A stretch of 64,000 nt of DNA, from the NCBI GenBank assembly GCA_902797435.1, contig CADBSV010000044.1:117110-181109 (forward strand). Direction: 5' to 3'. Positions 52,608-61,847 of the stretch are shown here, piece by piece; within the stretch, counting starts at the first letter, position 1, and the number at the start of each line of letters is the position of its first letter. The translations under genes and the position numbers were made by a program. This DNA is from an uncultured Bacteroidia bacterium. Its GTDB lineage: Bacteria > Bacteroidota > Bacteroidia > Bacteroidales > UBA932. The notes beneath the pieces are model-generated. The model had not been told where the DNA came from. It worked only from the letters and a program-made list of their open reading frames with translations, and searched no databases.

Positions 52608-53536
52608 AAAAGACAATAAACATGAAGGTGACCAGCCCGGTTGAGATACTGGGCCCGGGAAACCGTATCCTCAATGAGTTCTGTTCCTATTTCCCCGGCC
52701 TCAAGGTCCATGACAGGGGAGTGGAGATTTTCCTGGACGGCCCTGAGGAGCAGGTGCTGGATTTCGAGAATAAATTCGCCCGCCTGGTAGAGCTCCGCGC
52801 CCACAAGCCGAGCCTTACGGTTTACGACGTGGAAGACATCTTCAGCGGCGAGCTCCGGGACAGCCTGGCCATAAGCGGCAACTCGGTTATAGTCCATACC
52901 ACCGACGGCAGGCCCATAAGGGCGCGCAACCTCAATCAAGAGCTGATGGTCAAGGCCTATTTCTCCGGTGACCTCCTCTTCGCTACCGGCCCTGCCGGCA
53001 CGGGGAAAACCTACATAGCCATCGCGCTGGCGGTAAGGGCCCTGAAAAACAGGGAGATAAAGCGCATCATACTAACTCGTCCGGCGGTCGAGGCAGGCGA
53101 AAGGCTGGGATTCCTTCCGGGCGACCTCAAAGACAAGCTCGACCCCTATCTGCAGCCGCTCTACGATGCCCTCGAAGACATGATACCCACCCGTCGCCTT
53201 CAGGATTTCATAGCCAGTGACGTTATCCAGATAGCTCCTCTTGCATATATGCGCGGCCGTACCCTCGACAGGGCGTGCGTGATTCTCGACGAGGCGCAGA
53301 ACACCAATATGGGGCAGCTCAAGATGTTTCTTACCCGAATGGGCAGCAACGCCAAGTTCATAGTTACCGGAGATGCCACCCAGGTTGACCTTCCACGCAG
53401 GGATGACAGCGGGCTTCTCAGGGCAATCAAACTGCTCGAGGGCATCAAGGGGGTTTCGGTGGTGCGTTTCGCAAGTTCCGACATAGTCCGCCATCCGCTG
53501 GTGACGAAAATTGTGAAGGCATTCGAAGACCAGTAA
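52604..53536 (+). CDS. phoH: PhoH-like ATPase
   Basis: The 310-residue cytoplasmic ATPase has an N-terminal KH-like part (about 8-90), Walker A GPAGTGKT (129-136), ILTRPAVEAGERLGFLPGDL, Walker B CVILDEAQN and VTGDATQVDLPR. PhoH proteins are linked to RNA metabolism and stress, often near ybeY, which is not present here. It overlaps the CapA-like gene by ATGA. Confidence 0.9.
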   Translation: MKKTINMKVTSPVEILGPGNRILNEFCSYFPGLKVHDRGVEIFLDGPEEQVLDFENKFARLVELRAHKPSLTVYDVEDIFSGELRDSLAISGNSVIVHTTDGRPIRARNLNQELMVKAYFSGDLLFATGPAGTGKTYIAIALAVRALKNREIKRIILTRPAVEAGERLGFLPGDLKDKLDPYLQPLYDALEDMIPTRRLQDFIASDVIQIAPLAYMRGRTLDRACVILDEAQNTNMGQLKMFLTRMGSNAKFIVTGDATQVDLPRRDDSGLLRAIKLLEGIKGVSVVRFASSDIVRHPLVTKIVKAFEDQ

Positions 53537-53543
53537 TTTTTGT

Positions 53544-53551
53544 TATTTTTG
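53544..53551 (+). promoter_or_regulatory. -7 promoter element TATTTTTG of the SPOR lipoprotein gene
   Basis: Exact match, 6 nt before the ATG at 53558, in the 21-nt gap after phoH; a nearly leaderless transcript is predicted. Confidence 0.65.
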
Positions 53552-53557
53552 TAGATT

Positions 53558-54085
53558 ATGAAAACAGAGCGGATAATAATCATGGCGTTGGCCGCAACCA
53601 TTTCTCTGAGCGCATGCACCCAGGTGAAGGACTTTCTGCGTCGCGCTGCAGGGCGCCCCACCAGCGAAGAAATCGCGCTGAAGAAGGCCCGTATCGAAGT
53701 GGAAGAAGCGGCACATCAGGCAAGGCTCGACTCGCTTCGCAGTTATCAGAAAGCTCTGGCAGATTCGCTCGAACTGCTCGACCGCATCAAGGCCTCGCGC
53801 ACAATGATGATGACGGCAAGCAGCGTCAGGGGCATGTCCCGGAATGCTCTCAGCTATAGGTATTATGTGGTGGTGGGTACGTTCGGCACTCCGTCCAATT
53901 CGAAGGCTCAGGCCTCCAGGGCTTCGGCCGCGGGCTACACCGCCACCGTCATTCCTTTCAACAATGGCTTTTCCGCAGTGGGGCTTGACGGAACGGACCG
54001 TCTTCAGGCTGCCTGGGAAAGGCTTCAGAAGATAAAAACCGAAAGTTTCTGTCCGAAAGATGTCTGGATCCTCATCAATGAATAG
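53558..54085 (+). CDS. SPOR-domain lipoprotein
   Basis: The 175-residue protein has a lipoprotein signal (SLSA-C20), a charged helical stretch (about 35-80, probably coiled coil) and a C-terminal SPOR-like domain (about 100-172: YYVVVGTFGTPSNSKAQASRASAAGYTATVIP). SPOR domains bind denuded glycan strands at division sites, so a role at the septum is inferred. Its 3' end overlaps the next gene by 8 nt. Confidence 0.8.
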   Translation: MKTERIIIMALAATISLSACTQVKDFLRRAAGRPTSEEIALKKARIEVEEAAHQARLDSLRSYQKALADSLELLDRIKASRTMMMTASSVRGMSRNALSYRYYVVVGTFGTPSNSKAQASRASAAGYTATVIPFNNGFSAVGLDGTDRLQAAWERLQKIKTESFCPKDVWILINE

Positions 54086-55283
54086 GCTGCTGCTTATCCT
54101 GGCAATGCTTCTGCTGCAGGCCCTTTCCCTTTCAGGACAGGGCTACGCCGCTCTTTTCGAAAGCGAGACGGCGGCATCGATGCGGGAAGCATCCGCCGTC
54201 CTTGCCGGTGCCGGTGAGAAGGAGGCTGCCGATTATGTAAGGGAAGGATTCCGTTCGAGAGGCCTGGACATCCTCGACAGCCCCGACGACAGGAGTTTCG
54301 GCATCCTCAGCCGCCGCGGCGACACTACCGTATGCCACAATGCGGTAGCATGGATAAAGGGTTACGACAGATCCCTGTCGGGAAAATATATAGTGGTTGG
54401 CGCTCCCATAGAGGGCAATGCCTCCGGTCTTGCAATTCTGCTGGAACTTGCCCGCAAGCTCAGTACCAACAGCGTCCTCCTGCGAAAGAGCGTCGTGCTT
54501 GCAGCGTTCGGAGCCGCATCGGAGAACAATGCCGGCTCTTGGTATTTCCTCAACCGTTCCTTCGCCGCAGATGCCGCCAACATAGAATCGATGGTGGACC
54601 TCTTCCAGTTGGGAGACGGAGGACGGGGCTTCTATGCCTATACCGCTTCCAACGCCGACCTCGACGCCAGGATAGACAATCTCGCCGCAACTCTTCAGCC
54701 CGTAAAACCGGAGAAGACCACCGCGGAGCCGGCCGTCTCGGACCACAGGTCCTTTTATGCGAAGGAGATTCCTTCGGTGATGTTCACTTCCGGCGATGTT
54801 CCGAAGTTGGCTCCGCACGCAGAGGATCCCGCATTCGACTGGATGGAGCGTGAACTCGAGTACATCTACAATTTCGTTATTTCGCTCTCTGAAGGGAATG
54901 CCCCGTCATTCTCTCCGGTTACCGAGCAGCGCTTGAACGCATCCTCCGACGCCGTGCCGTGGAATGACTGTGACGTGAAGCCGTCGTTCATGAACAATTA
55001 CAATCCTTCGGTATTCCTTCAGAAATGGGTATATACCTATCTGAAGTATCCTCAGTATGCAATAGACAACGGCATACAGGGCAAGGTGCTGGTGGATTTC
55101 ATAATAGATACGCAGGGGAAAGTACGTGATGTGAGAGTTCTCAAAGGAGCACACCCGTCACTGGACGCCGAGGCCGTTAAAGTGATCGAGGCGTCACCGT
55201 CCTGGAAGCCGGCCAGAGTGCGCGGCCGCAGGGTGAATTGCGAAATGTCCCTGTATGTAGAATTCAGATTGAAGAAAAGATAG
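54078..55283 (+). CDS. M28-like pseudopeptidase fused to a TonB C-terminal domain
   Basis: The 401-residue exported protein (signal peptide 1-22) has an M28 aminopeptidase fold at about 30-285 and a TonB C-terminal domain at about 305-400 ([37 protein letters not shown]). The M28 metal ligands are mostly absent: the usual HxD site reads GAP (108-110), DDNASG reads EGNASG (112-117), and the catalytic EE is replaced by AS in FGAASEN (about 144-150). Only SDH (His223) survives. It is therefore probably a binding protein, not an enzyme. The ATG at 54078 is chosen for its signal peptide. Confidence 0.75.
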   Translation: MNRLLLILAMLLLQALSLSGQGYAALFESETAASMREASAVLAGAGEKEAADYVREGFRSRGLDILDSPDDRSFGILSRRGDTTVCHNAVAWIKGYDRSLSGKYIVVGAPIEGNASGLAILLELARKLSTNSVLLRKSVVLAAFGAASENNAGSWYFLNRSFAADAANIESMVDLFQLGDGGRGFYAYTASNADLDARIDNLAATLQPVKPEKTTAEPAVSDHRSFYAKEIPSVMFTSGDVPKLAPHAEDPAFDWMERELEYIYNFVISLSEGNAPSFSPVTEQRLNASSDAVPWNDCDVKPSFMNNYNPSVFLQKWVYTYLKYPQYAIDNGIQGKVLVDFIIDTQGKVRDVRVLKGAHPSLDAEAVKVIEASPSWKPARVRGRRVNCEMSLYVEFRLKKR

Positions 55284-55285
55284 CT

Positions 55286-58018
55286 ATGGATTACGATTTC
55301 CGCAGAATTGAGAAGAAATGGCAGGAATACTGGGCTGCCGAAAAGATTTACAAGGTTGAAGAAGATCCTTCCAAGCCCAAGTTCTACGTGCTCGACATGT
55401 TCCCGTATCCTTCGGGAGCAGGTCTGCATGTGGGACACCCGCTTGGCTACATTGCCAGTGACATCTACTCGAGGTACAAGAGGCTCAAGGGCTTCAATGT
55501 GCTTCATCCTATGGGTTACGATGCATTCGGCCTGCCTGCGGAACAGTATGCCATACAGACGGGGCAGCATCCCGAAGTCACCACCGACAAGAACATTTCC
55601 CGTTATCGCAGCCAGCTCGACCGCATAGGTTTCTCCTTCGACTGGGACCGTTCTTTCCGCACCTGCGATCCGGATTATTACAAGTGGACGCAGTGGGCGT
55701 TCCTCAAGATGTTCGGAAGCTGGTACAACCCCTCCCTTGGCAAGGCCCGTCCCATAGCCGAACTGGTGGAGGCTTTTGAAACCACCGGGTATGACGGCAT
55801 AACTCCCGAAAAGTGGAAGTCATTCTCCGAGAAGGAAAAGAGCGATGTGCTTATGAACTACCGCATTGCGTATCTTGGAGAGACGAGCGTCAATTGGTGC
55901 GAGGGCCTTGGCACGGTGCTCGCCAACGACGAGGTGAAAGACGGCCTCAGCGTGCGCGGCGGCTATCCTGTAGTGCAGAAAAAGATGGCCCAGTGGCAGC
56001 TTCGCGTCTCCGCTTATGCGGAGCGGCTGCTGGAGAGCCTTGATTCGCTTGACTGGACCGATTCCCTCAAGGACATGCAGCGCAACTGGATAGGGAAGAG
56101 CGAGGGGACGGAGATGGTGTTCGACACTGTGTGCGAAGGCCGTCATCTGCCCGTCACCATCTTTACCACCAGGGCCGATACCGTCTTCGGCGTCACTTTC
56201 ATGGTGCTCGCTCCCGAAAGCGAACTCGTGCCTCAGCTCACATCTTCCGGGCAGAAGGAGGCAGTGGAGGAGTACCTCCGGTATGCATCCCGCAAGACGG
56301 AAAGGGAGCGCCAGGCCGAAACCAAGAATGTTACCGGAGTGTTCACCGGCGCCTATGGAATAAATCCTCTCACCGGAGAAAAGATACCGATCTGGATATC
56401 CGAATACGTTTTGTCGGGATATGGAACCGGCGCCATCATGGCGGTTCCGGCCCATGACAGCCGCGACTACGCGTTCGCCCGCAAGTTCGGCCTGCCCGTG
56501 ATACCGCTCATCGAAGGGGCTGACGTCTCGGAGCAGAGTTTCGACGCCAAGGAGGGGATAATGATGAATTCCGGGTTCCTTGACGGAATGCCGGTAAAGC
56601 AGGCCATCGAGGCGGCCAAAGACTACGTTGAGGCTCATGGAATCGGCCACAGGAAAACCAATTACAGGCTGCGCGATGCGATTTTCTCGCGTCAGCGCTA
56701 CTGGGGCGAGCCTTTCCCCATCTACTACAAGGACGGCATCCCCACTCCGCTTCCCCAGAGCGAACTGCCTCTGCGTCTTCCCGAAATAGAGAGCTTCAAG
56801 TCCGATCATGGCGAAGCTCCGCTGGAGAGGGCTAAAAACTGGACCTATAAGGGATACCCGCTGGAAACCAGCACCATGCCCGGATTCGCGGGGAGCAGTG
56901 CCTACTATCTCCGCTACATGGATCCTCACAACAGCGAGGAACTCGTAGGGGCTGAAGCCGACCGCTACTGGCGTAATGTCGATCTTTACGTGGGCGGTAC
57001 CGAGCATGCCGTGGGGCATCTTATCTATTCCCGTTTCTGGAACAAGTTCCTCTTCGATCTGGGCTATGTTTGCGAGGACGAACCCTTCCGCAAACTTGTA
57101 AACCAGGGCATGATACAGGGCCGCAGCAATTTCGTCTATCGCAAGGTCGGCACCAACACTTTCGTAAGTCTCGGACTCAAGGACAAATACGAAACCACCG
57201 AGATTCATGTCGATGTGAACATCGTCCACAACGACCGTCTCGATCTGGAAGCCTTCCGTGCATGGCGCCCGGAATTCGCCGATGCGCAGTTTGAACTTGA
57301 AAACGGCGAGTACATCTGCGGCTGGGCCGTGGAGAAGATGAGCAAGAGCATGTACAACGTGGTGAATCCGGATGAAATCTGCGAAAGCTACGGCGCCGAC
57401 ACTCTCCGTCTGTACGAGATGTTCCTCGGCCCGGTAGAGCAGAGCAAGCCCTGGGATACCAAGGGAATTGACGGCGTGCACCGTTTCCTGCGCAAATTCT
57501 GGAGGCTGTTCTACGACAGGGAGAAGTTCCTTGTTACCGATACCAAGGCTTCGGCCGAGGAACTGAAGGCCCTTCATATACTGATAGGCAAGGAACAGGA
57601 GGATATCGAGAACTTCTCGTACAACACCAATATCTCGGCGTTCATGATAGCCGTAAACACCCTCACCGAACTGGGAACGACTTCCCGTGAGATACTCGAG
57701 CCTCTCGTAGTGCTTCTTTCCCCGTTCGCGCCTCACATTTCGGAAGAACTCTGGCATGCCCTCGGACACGACGGAAGCGTTACCAAGGCGGCATTCCCGG
57801 AGTACAACCAGGCCCTCACGGTGGAGAATACAGTAAAGTATCCCGTGTCTTTCAACGGCAAGATGCGTTTCACCGTGGATCTGCCAAAGAGCGCCTCCGT
57901 GCAGGAAGTTGAGGCTGCGGTAAGGGCCCTTCCCGATACGCTCAGATATGTGGGGGACAAGACCATAGTAAAAATCATCGTAGTGGCGGGACGTATCGTA
58001 AACATAGTGCTTAAATAA
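55286..58018 (+). CDS. leuS: Leucyl-tRNA synthetase
   Basis: LeuRS charges tRNA-Leu. The 910-residue class I enzyme has the HIGH motif as HVGH (48-51), the editing domain ([15 protein letters not shown]-type sequence around 290, and [16 protein letters not shown]), and KMSKS at 684-688. The ATG at 55286 is 2 nt after the preceding stop; the frame is open further upstream but [15 protein letters not shown] is the family start. The first YitT gene begins directly after its stop. Confidence 0.95.
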   Translation: MDYDFRRIEKKWQEYWAAEKIYKVEEDPSKPKFYVLDMFPYPSGAGLHVGHPLGYIASDIYSRYKRLKGFNVLHPMGYDAFGLPAEQYAIQTGQHPEVTTDKNISRYRSQLDRIGFSFDWDRSFRTCDPDYYKWTQWAFLKMFGSWYNPSLGKARPIAELVEAFETTGYDGITPEKWKSFSEKEKSDVLMNYRIAYLGETSVNWCEGLGTVLANDEVKDGLSVRGGYPVVQKKMAQWQLRVSAYAERLLESLDSLDWTDSLKDMQRNWIGKSEGTEMVFDTVCEGRHLPVTIFTTRADTVFGVTFMVLAPESELVPQLTSSGQKEAVEEYLRYASRKTERERQAETKNVTGVFTGAYGINPLTGEKIPIWISEYVLSGYGTGAIMAVPAHDSRDYAFARKFGLPVIPLIEGADVSEQSFDAKEGIMMNSGFLDGMPVKQAIEAAKDYVEAHGIGHRKTNYRLRDAIFSRQRYWGEPFPIYYKDGIPTPLPQSELPLRLPEIESFKSDHGEAPLERAKNWTYKGYPLETSTMPGFAGSSAYYLRYMDPHNSEELVGAEADRYWRNVDLYVGGTEHAVGHLIYSRFWNKFLFDLGYVCEDEPFRKLVNQGMIQGRSNFVYRKVGTNTFVSLGLKDKYETTEIHVDVNIVHNDRLDLEAFRAWRPEFADAQFELENGEYICGWAVEKMSKSMYNVVNPDEICESYGADTLRLYEMFLGPVEQSKPWDTKGIDGVHRFLRKFWRLFYDREKFLVTDTKASAEELKALHILIGKEQEDIENFSYNTNISAFMIAVNTLTELGTTSREILEPLVVLLSPFAPHISEELWHALGHDGSVTKAAFPEYNQALTVENTVKYPVSFNGKMRFTVDLPKSASVQEVEAAVRALPDTLRYVGDKTIVKIIVVAGRIVNIVLK

Positions 58019-58975
58019 ATGATAAAGAACAAGTTCCTGAAAACTGTCTGGGAGTATCTGGTGCTGACCATCGCAACCTTCATCTTTACGGTGTCGTGGG
58101 AGGCATTCATGATTCCCAACGGAATGTCTGCAGGTGGCCTCATGGGCATTTGCACCATTACCGAGTTCGCCACCGGAGGTTTTTTAAAGGCGTCGGTGTC
58201 GTTCTTTATTATCAACTCGCTGCTGATTCTTCTCGCCGTGCTGGTTTTCGGGATAGGATTCGGATTCAAGACCATCTACTGCATTGTGATGTCGTCCGTC
58301 TTCCTCTGGCTGGTTGACGACTGGAGTTTCCTGCATTCGATTCCCGGTAATTTCCTGTATGTGGAGGACAAAACGCTGGTGCCCATCATCGCAGGTGTGT
58401 TCGAATCGCTCGGCATAGGTTTGGCTATACGCTGCGGAGGCAGTACCGGCGGGACCGATATCATTGCACTTATAATCAACAAGTACTGGCCGGTGTCCCT
58501 GAGCGGTGTGTTTTTCATTACCGATTTCGTGGTAGTAATCTCACAGCTGCTTCTCCGTCCCGGGTTCGGTTCCTACACAGGAGACCCGAAGACCTTCAAC
58601 GACGTGATTTACGGTATCCTCGAAATAGTGACCTTTGCCGTGACGATAGACTTGTTCACCATCGGAGGACGCAACAAGATGCAGCTGCTGATATTCTCTG
58701 AAAAGTACGAGAAGATAGCAGATTATATATGCTCTCACATGGAAAGGGGAGTAACCGTGCTGAAGGCGCAGGGCTGGTACACCCGCAAAGACCGCAACGT
58801 GCTTCTGGTGCTCCTTACCCGCCAGGAACTGTCGGGACTCAACCGTGCGGTGAACGCCATCGATCCGAAGGCTTTCATGAGCATTTCCAATACGTCTGAG
58901 GTGTACGGGGAAGGGTTTGAGCAGATAAAAGCGGGAAAAATCAAATTGGACTTGAATCATAACAAGGAAAACTGA
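58019..58975 (+). CDS. YitT family membrane protein, first copy
   Basis: The 318-residue protein has five or six membrane helices (YitT core, with MIPNGMSAGGLMGI and RCGGSTGGTDIIALIINKY) and a C-terminal DUF2179 domain (about 235-305, GVTVLKAQGWYTRKDRNVLLVLL). YitT proteins are inner-membrane proteins of uncertain transport role. It directly abuts leuS and is followed after 1 nt by a paralogue. Confidence 0.88.
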   Translation: MIKNKFLKTVWEYLVLTIATFIFTVSWEAFMIPNGMSAGGLMGICTITEFATGGFLKASVSFFIINSLLILLAVLVFGIGFGFKTIYCIVMSSVFLWLVDDWSFLHSIPGNFLYVEDKTLVPIIAGVFESLGIGLAIRCGGSTGGTDIIALIINKYWPVSLSGVFFITDFVVVISQLLLRPGFGSYTGDPKTFNDVIYGILEIVTFAVTIDLFTIGGRNKMQLLIFSEKYEKIADYICSHMERGVTVLKAQGWYTRKDRNVLLVLLTRQELSGLNRAVNAIDPKAFMSISNTSEVYGEGFEQIKAGKIKLDLNHNKEN

Positions 58976-58976
58976 T

Positions 58977-59933
58977 ATGGCTGCCGTCAAAAGAAGTCTT
59001 TTTGTTACAGTAAAGGAATACGCCCTCATCACCCTCGGCGTATTGTGCTATGCGCTGGCCTGGATAATCTTCCTCATCCCGAACAATCTCGTGGGCGGGG
59101 GAGTTACCGGCGTAGGCTCAATCATTCAGTATGCAACCAACGGCGTAATCAAAGTCGGGTACAGCTACTTCGCGATCAATGCCATCCTGCTTGTGATAGG
59201 GATGATAACGCTGGGCAAGAGTTTCGGGGCAAAGACCGTTTTTGCAGTCATTGTGGCAACCCTTACCTTCAACTTCGGAGGAGCTCTGGTACCGGCTGCC
59301 CTCGTCAAGTCGCTGGCGCTCGATAACGGCGTCCTCATGAGCGTCATAATGGGCGGTATGCTTTCCGGATTCGGAATCGGCCTTACGATGTCACAGGGCG
59401 GCAGCACCGGCGGTACCGATATCGTGGCGCTCGTGCTCAACAAGCGCAGGGGCATTTCGCCGGGAAGGATGATCCTGTGGCTTGACATAGTGATCATAGC
59501 TTCTTCCATTCTCGTCCCTTCGTACAAGCCGGACGGCACCCTGATGGCTTTCACCGACAAGGTGATGGTGGTAGTCTATGGTTACATCCTCACCGCCGTG
59601 GTGAGCATCACCATCGACAGCACGCTTGCGGGTTCGAAGCAGAGCGTCCAGCTTTTCATCAATTCCAAGCATTATGAGGAGATTGCAAGGGAAATCGCCG
59701 AAGAATTCCATCGCGGAGTCACCGTTCTCAACGGTCAGGGATGGTTTTCCAAGGAAGATGCCCACGTGCTCATGGTCCTTACCCGCAAAGTGGACCTCAA
59801 TCCGCTTCTCAGGAGCATAAAAGCCATTGACCCGCAGGCTTTTATATCCGTATCCACCGTAACCGGAGTATATGGTAAGGGATTCGAGGCCATAAGCAGT
59901 AAAACTTGGGGTAAACAGAGAAAGAAATCTTAA
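58977..59933 (+). CDS. YitT family membrane protein, second copy
   Basis: This 318-residue protein has the same length and domain order as the preceding one: membrane core with LIPNNLVGGGVTGVGSI and MSQGGSTGGTDIVALVLNKR, then a DUF2179 domain with GVTVLNGQGWFSKEDAHVLMVL. The two are clear tandem duplicates that have diverged. They could form a heteromer. A GC-rich hairpin follows 30 bp after its stop. Confidence 0.88.
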   Translation: MAAVKRSLFVTVKEYALITLGVLCYALAWIIFLIPNNLVGGGVTGVGSIIQYATNGVIKVGYSYFAINAILLVIGMITLGKSFGAKTVFAVIVATLTFNFGGALVPAALVKSLALDNGVLMSVIMGGMLSGFGIGLTMSQGGSTGGTDIVALVLNKRRGISPGRMILWLDIVIIASSILVPSYKPDGTLMAFTDKVMVVVYGYILTAVVSITIDSTLAGSKQSVQLFINSKHYEEIAREIAEEFHRGVTVLNGQGWFSKEDAHVLMVLTRKVDLNPLLRSIKAIDPQAFISVSTVTGVYGKGFEAISSKTWGKQRKKS

Positions 59934-59963
59934 GATTCTTCAAAAAAATATTTTTGGGTTTTA

Positions 59964-59994
59964 CCCCCGCATTTACCACAGGAAAGTGCGGGGG
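59964..59994 (+). terminator. Hairpin terminator after the gyrA-to-YitT run
   Basis: Perfect 8-bp arms CCCCCGCA and TGCGGGGG around a 15-nt loop, followed by TCTTGTTATCTT. The T-rich tail is weak but the GC stem is strong, and it marks the end of a long co-directional run. Confidence 0.65.
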
Positions 59995-60037
59995 TCTTGT
60001 TATCTTGCGGCACACAGACAATAACCAATCGTAGCTT

Positions 60038-61030
60038 ATGAAAAAGAAAATTGCCAAAACTCTGCTCCTGAGAGTGTCTTCTCCTCTTGTCCTGCTGGTC
60101 CTGTGCTCCGTATCGATGGCAAGGGGAGACTTGTCCGCGAAAGTGTTGTGCGCTTACCTTATCGCCTCCTCCTCAATACTGCTTTTCTATCCTCAGAGTT
60201 ACGAAACTGTGGTCAGGTCGGTTCCTTATGTGGCGGGCCAGGCGGCGCTGTACGTGGCGGTTGCCCTCTCTCCCTTTTTTGCGGGGAACGAGTGCCAGAT
60301 GATGGTGCTCGCCTGCATACCGGGGCTGATAGCCTATACGGTAATGCGGGCGGTGGAAAAATATGGCAATGTGAAAGTGCTTTTCCGGGTGGATGCAATC
60401 TGGTGTGCCGTGGAAGAGGGAAGCCGCATGATATACTTGATGGTCCTCGGGATACTGTCGCTATCCGCCCTTACCGCATGCAGGTTCGAAGCTCCGGCAT
60501 GGGTGTTCTTCCTTCACGTCTTTCTGCTGATAATATATCTGGCCCTGAGTTATATGCGGGCCTACAGCGGCCGCACTTTCCTGATAGGGCTGGAACGGGA
60601 GAAGGCCATCCGGAGGGTGATTCAGGGGAATCTGCGTTCTTCGCCCGAATACGGAGGCCCCGACGACCACATGAACATGATATACGGCAAGGTGCTGCGT
60701 TTCATGGAGAGTCACAAGCCTTATCTAAAGGAGAACTTCACTATTGACGAACTGGCACAGTCGGTCTTTTCCAACAAGCTGTATCTTTCGAGGGCCATCA
60801 ACTATTATTCGGGGCGTAACTTCCGGCAGTTCGTGAATTATTACAGGATAATGTACGCAACCTCCCTTATGAAGAAAGACCGTCATCTCAAAATGACGGA
60901 ACTTGCCTTCAAATGCGGATTTCACTCCGTGGTTTCGTTCAATATGGCGTTCAAACTTTATATGAACATGACGCCCAGCGCCTATTATGGCCTGCTGGCC
61001 AGCAAACAGGGGCTTGCCGTTACTGCGTGA
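60038..61030 (+). CDS. Membrane-bound AraC-family regulator
   Basis: The 330-residue protein has about five or six membrane helices in residues 10-180 and a C-terminal AraC double helix-turn-helix (about 225-325: FTIDELAQSVFSNKLYLSRAINYYSGRNFRQFVNYYRI, LKMTELAFKCGFHSVVSFNMAFKLYMNMTPSAYY). It would sense a signal at the membrane and bind DNA while anchored. The target is unknown. It converges with the pseudouridine synthase gene (11-bp overlap). Confidence 0.87.
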   Translation: MKKKIAKTLLLRVSSPLVLLVLCSVSMARGDLSAKVLCAYLIASSSILLFYPQSYETVVRSVPYVAGQAALYVAVALSPFFAGNECQMMVLACIPGLIAYTVMRAVEKYGNVKVLFRVDAIWCAVEEGSRMIYLMVLGILSLSALTACRFEAPAWVFFLHVFLLIIYLALSYMRAYSGRTFLIGLEREKAIRRVIQGNLRSSPEYGGPDDHMNMIYGKVLRFMESHKPYLKENFTIDELAQSVFSNKLYLSRAINYYSGRNFRQFVNYYRIMYATSLMKKDRHLKMTELAFKCGFHSVVSFNMAFKLYMNMTPSAYYGLLASKQGLAVTA

Positions 61031-61730
61031 CGGAGACTTTCCAGCTGTCCGGAACCGGGGCTGAGAGCTCCATTTCCTCCTTCCTTACGGGATGGATGAA
61101 GACGGTGCGCCATGAATGCAGGCAGATTCCTCCGTCGGGGTTCGAACGGGGTGCTCCGTATTTGAGGTCTCCCTTGATGGGACATCCAATGTGGGAAAGC
61201 TGGCAGCGGATCTGATGATGGCGCCCGGTGAGCAGTTCAACTTCTATCAGATGGTACCTGTCCGTGTCCCGTAGCAGCCGGTAGCGCAGCCTTGCGAGTT
61301 TTGCGCCTTCCCTGCCTTCGGAGGTGACGTAGCTCTTGTTCTGCTTTTCGTTGCGTGAAAGCCAGTCTTCGAGCATGCCTTCATCCTCCGGGGGGCGGCC
61401 GCAGCACATGGCCAGATATGTCTTGTGGACGTTTCCGTCACGGAACATTCCGGCAAGGCGTTCGAGTGCCTTGGAGGTTTTCGCGAAAACTACCAGCCCG
61501 CTCACCGGACGGTCGAGCCGGTGGGGGACCCCCATGAAAACCTGTCCCGGCTTTGAGTCCCGCTGTGCGATGAAAGATTTGAGCGTGTCGCTGAGCGGCT
61601 CGTCCCCGGTCTTGTCGCCCTGGACTATTTCCCCGGGCCGTTTGTTGAAAACGAGCAGGTGATTGTCCTCATAGACGATACGGGAAGCGATGTCACCATA
61701 CTCCACTGTGCTGAGCGCTCGGTATATCAT
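61020..61730 (-). CDS. RluA-family pseudouridine synthase
   Basis: The 236-residue protein has the RluA signature GVPHRLDRPVSGLVVFAKT, with the catalytic Asp73, and a C-terminal TGRHHQIRCQLSHIGCPIKGDLKYG. It has no S4 domain, so it is closer to RluA/RluC-type tRNA or rRNA enzymes than to RluD; the exact uridine is unknown. The ATG at 61730 lies only 4 nt from a -7 box. The frame stays open beyond it because it runs antisense to dnaK. Confidence 0.88.
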   Translation of the reverse strand: MIYRALSTVEYGDIASRIVYEDNHLLVFNKRPGEIVQGDKTGDEPLSDTLKSFIAQRDSKPGQVFMGVPHRLDRPVSGLVVFAKTSKALERLAGMFRDGNVHKTYLAMCCGRPPEDEGMLEDWLSRNEKQNKSYVTSEGREGAKLARLRYRLLRDTDRYHLIEVELLTGRHHQIRCQLSHIGCPIKGDLKYGAPRSNPDGGICLHSWRTVFIHPVRKEEMELSAPVPDSWKVSVTQ

Positions 61731-61734
61731 GACG

Positions 61735-61742
61735 CAAATATA
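61735..61742 (-). promoter_or_regulatory. -7 promoter element TATATTTG of the pseudouridine synthase gene
   Basis: Exact match on the minus strand, 4 nt before the ATG, the shortest distance seen here; a leaderless mRNA is predicted. Confidence 0.65.
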
Positions 61743-61743
61743 G

Positions 61744-61756
61744 TGACAATTTGTCA
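61744..61756. promoter_or_regulatory. Perfect palindrome TGACAATTTGTCA upstream of dnaK
   Basis: Six-base arms TGACAA and TTGTCA around a single T, 91 bp before dnaK and next to the divergent pseudouridine synthase promoter. It is a candidate heat-shock regulator site. Confidence 0.5.
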
Positions 61757-61767
61757 TAAACGGAGGG

Positions 61768-61784
61768 CTGGCACGCGATTGGTT
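61768..61784 (+). promoter_or_regulatory. Possible sigma-54-like promoter of dnaK
   Basis: CTGGCACG matches the -24 element of sigma-54 promoters and is followed 10 bp after its GG by GT instead of the usual GC. No TAnnTTTG box precedes dnaK. The start of transcription would fall about 50 nt before the ATG. Confidence 0.3.
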
Positions 61785-61847
61785 TATGCTTAATTGTCGC
61801 GTCCGGAAGGGCGCAGATACTGACAAAAAGATAAAAACAATATAATT

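Noticed and set aside
55820-57769. Minus-strand frame of 649 codons across leuS
   Set aside because: Shadow of leuS in GC-rich DNA; the plus-strand frame has the full synthetase motif set.
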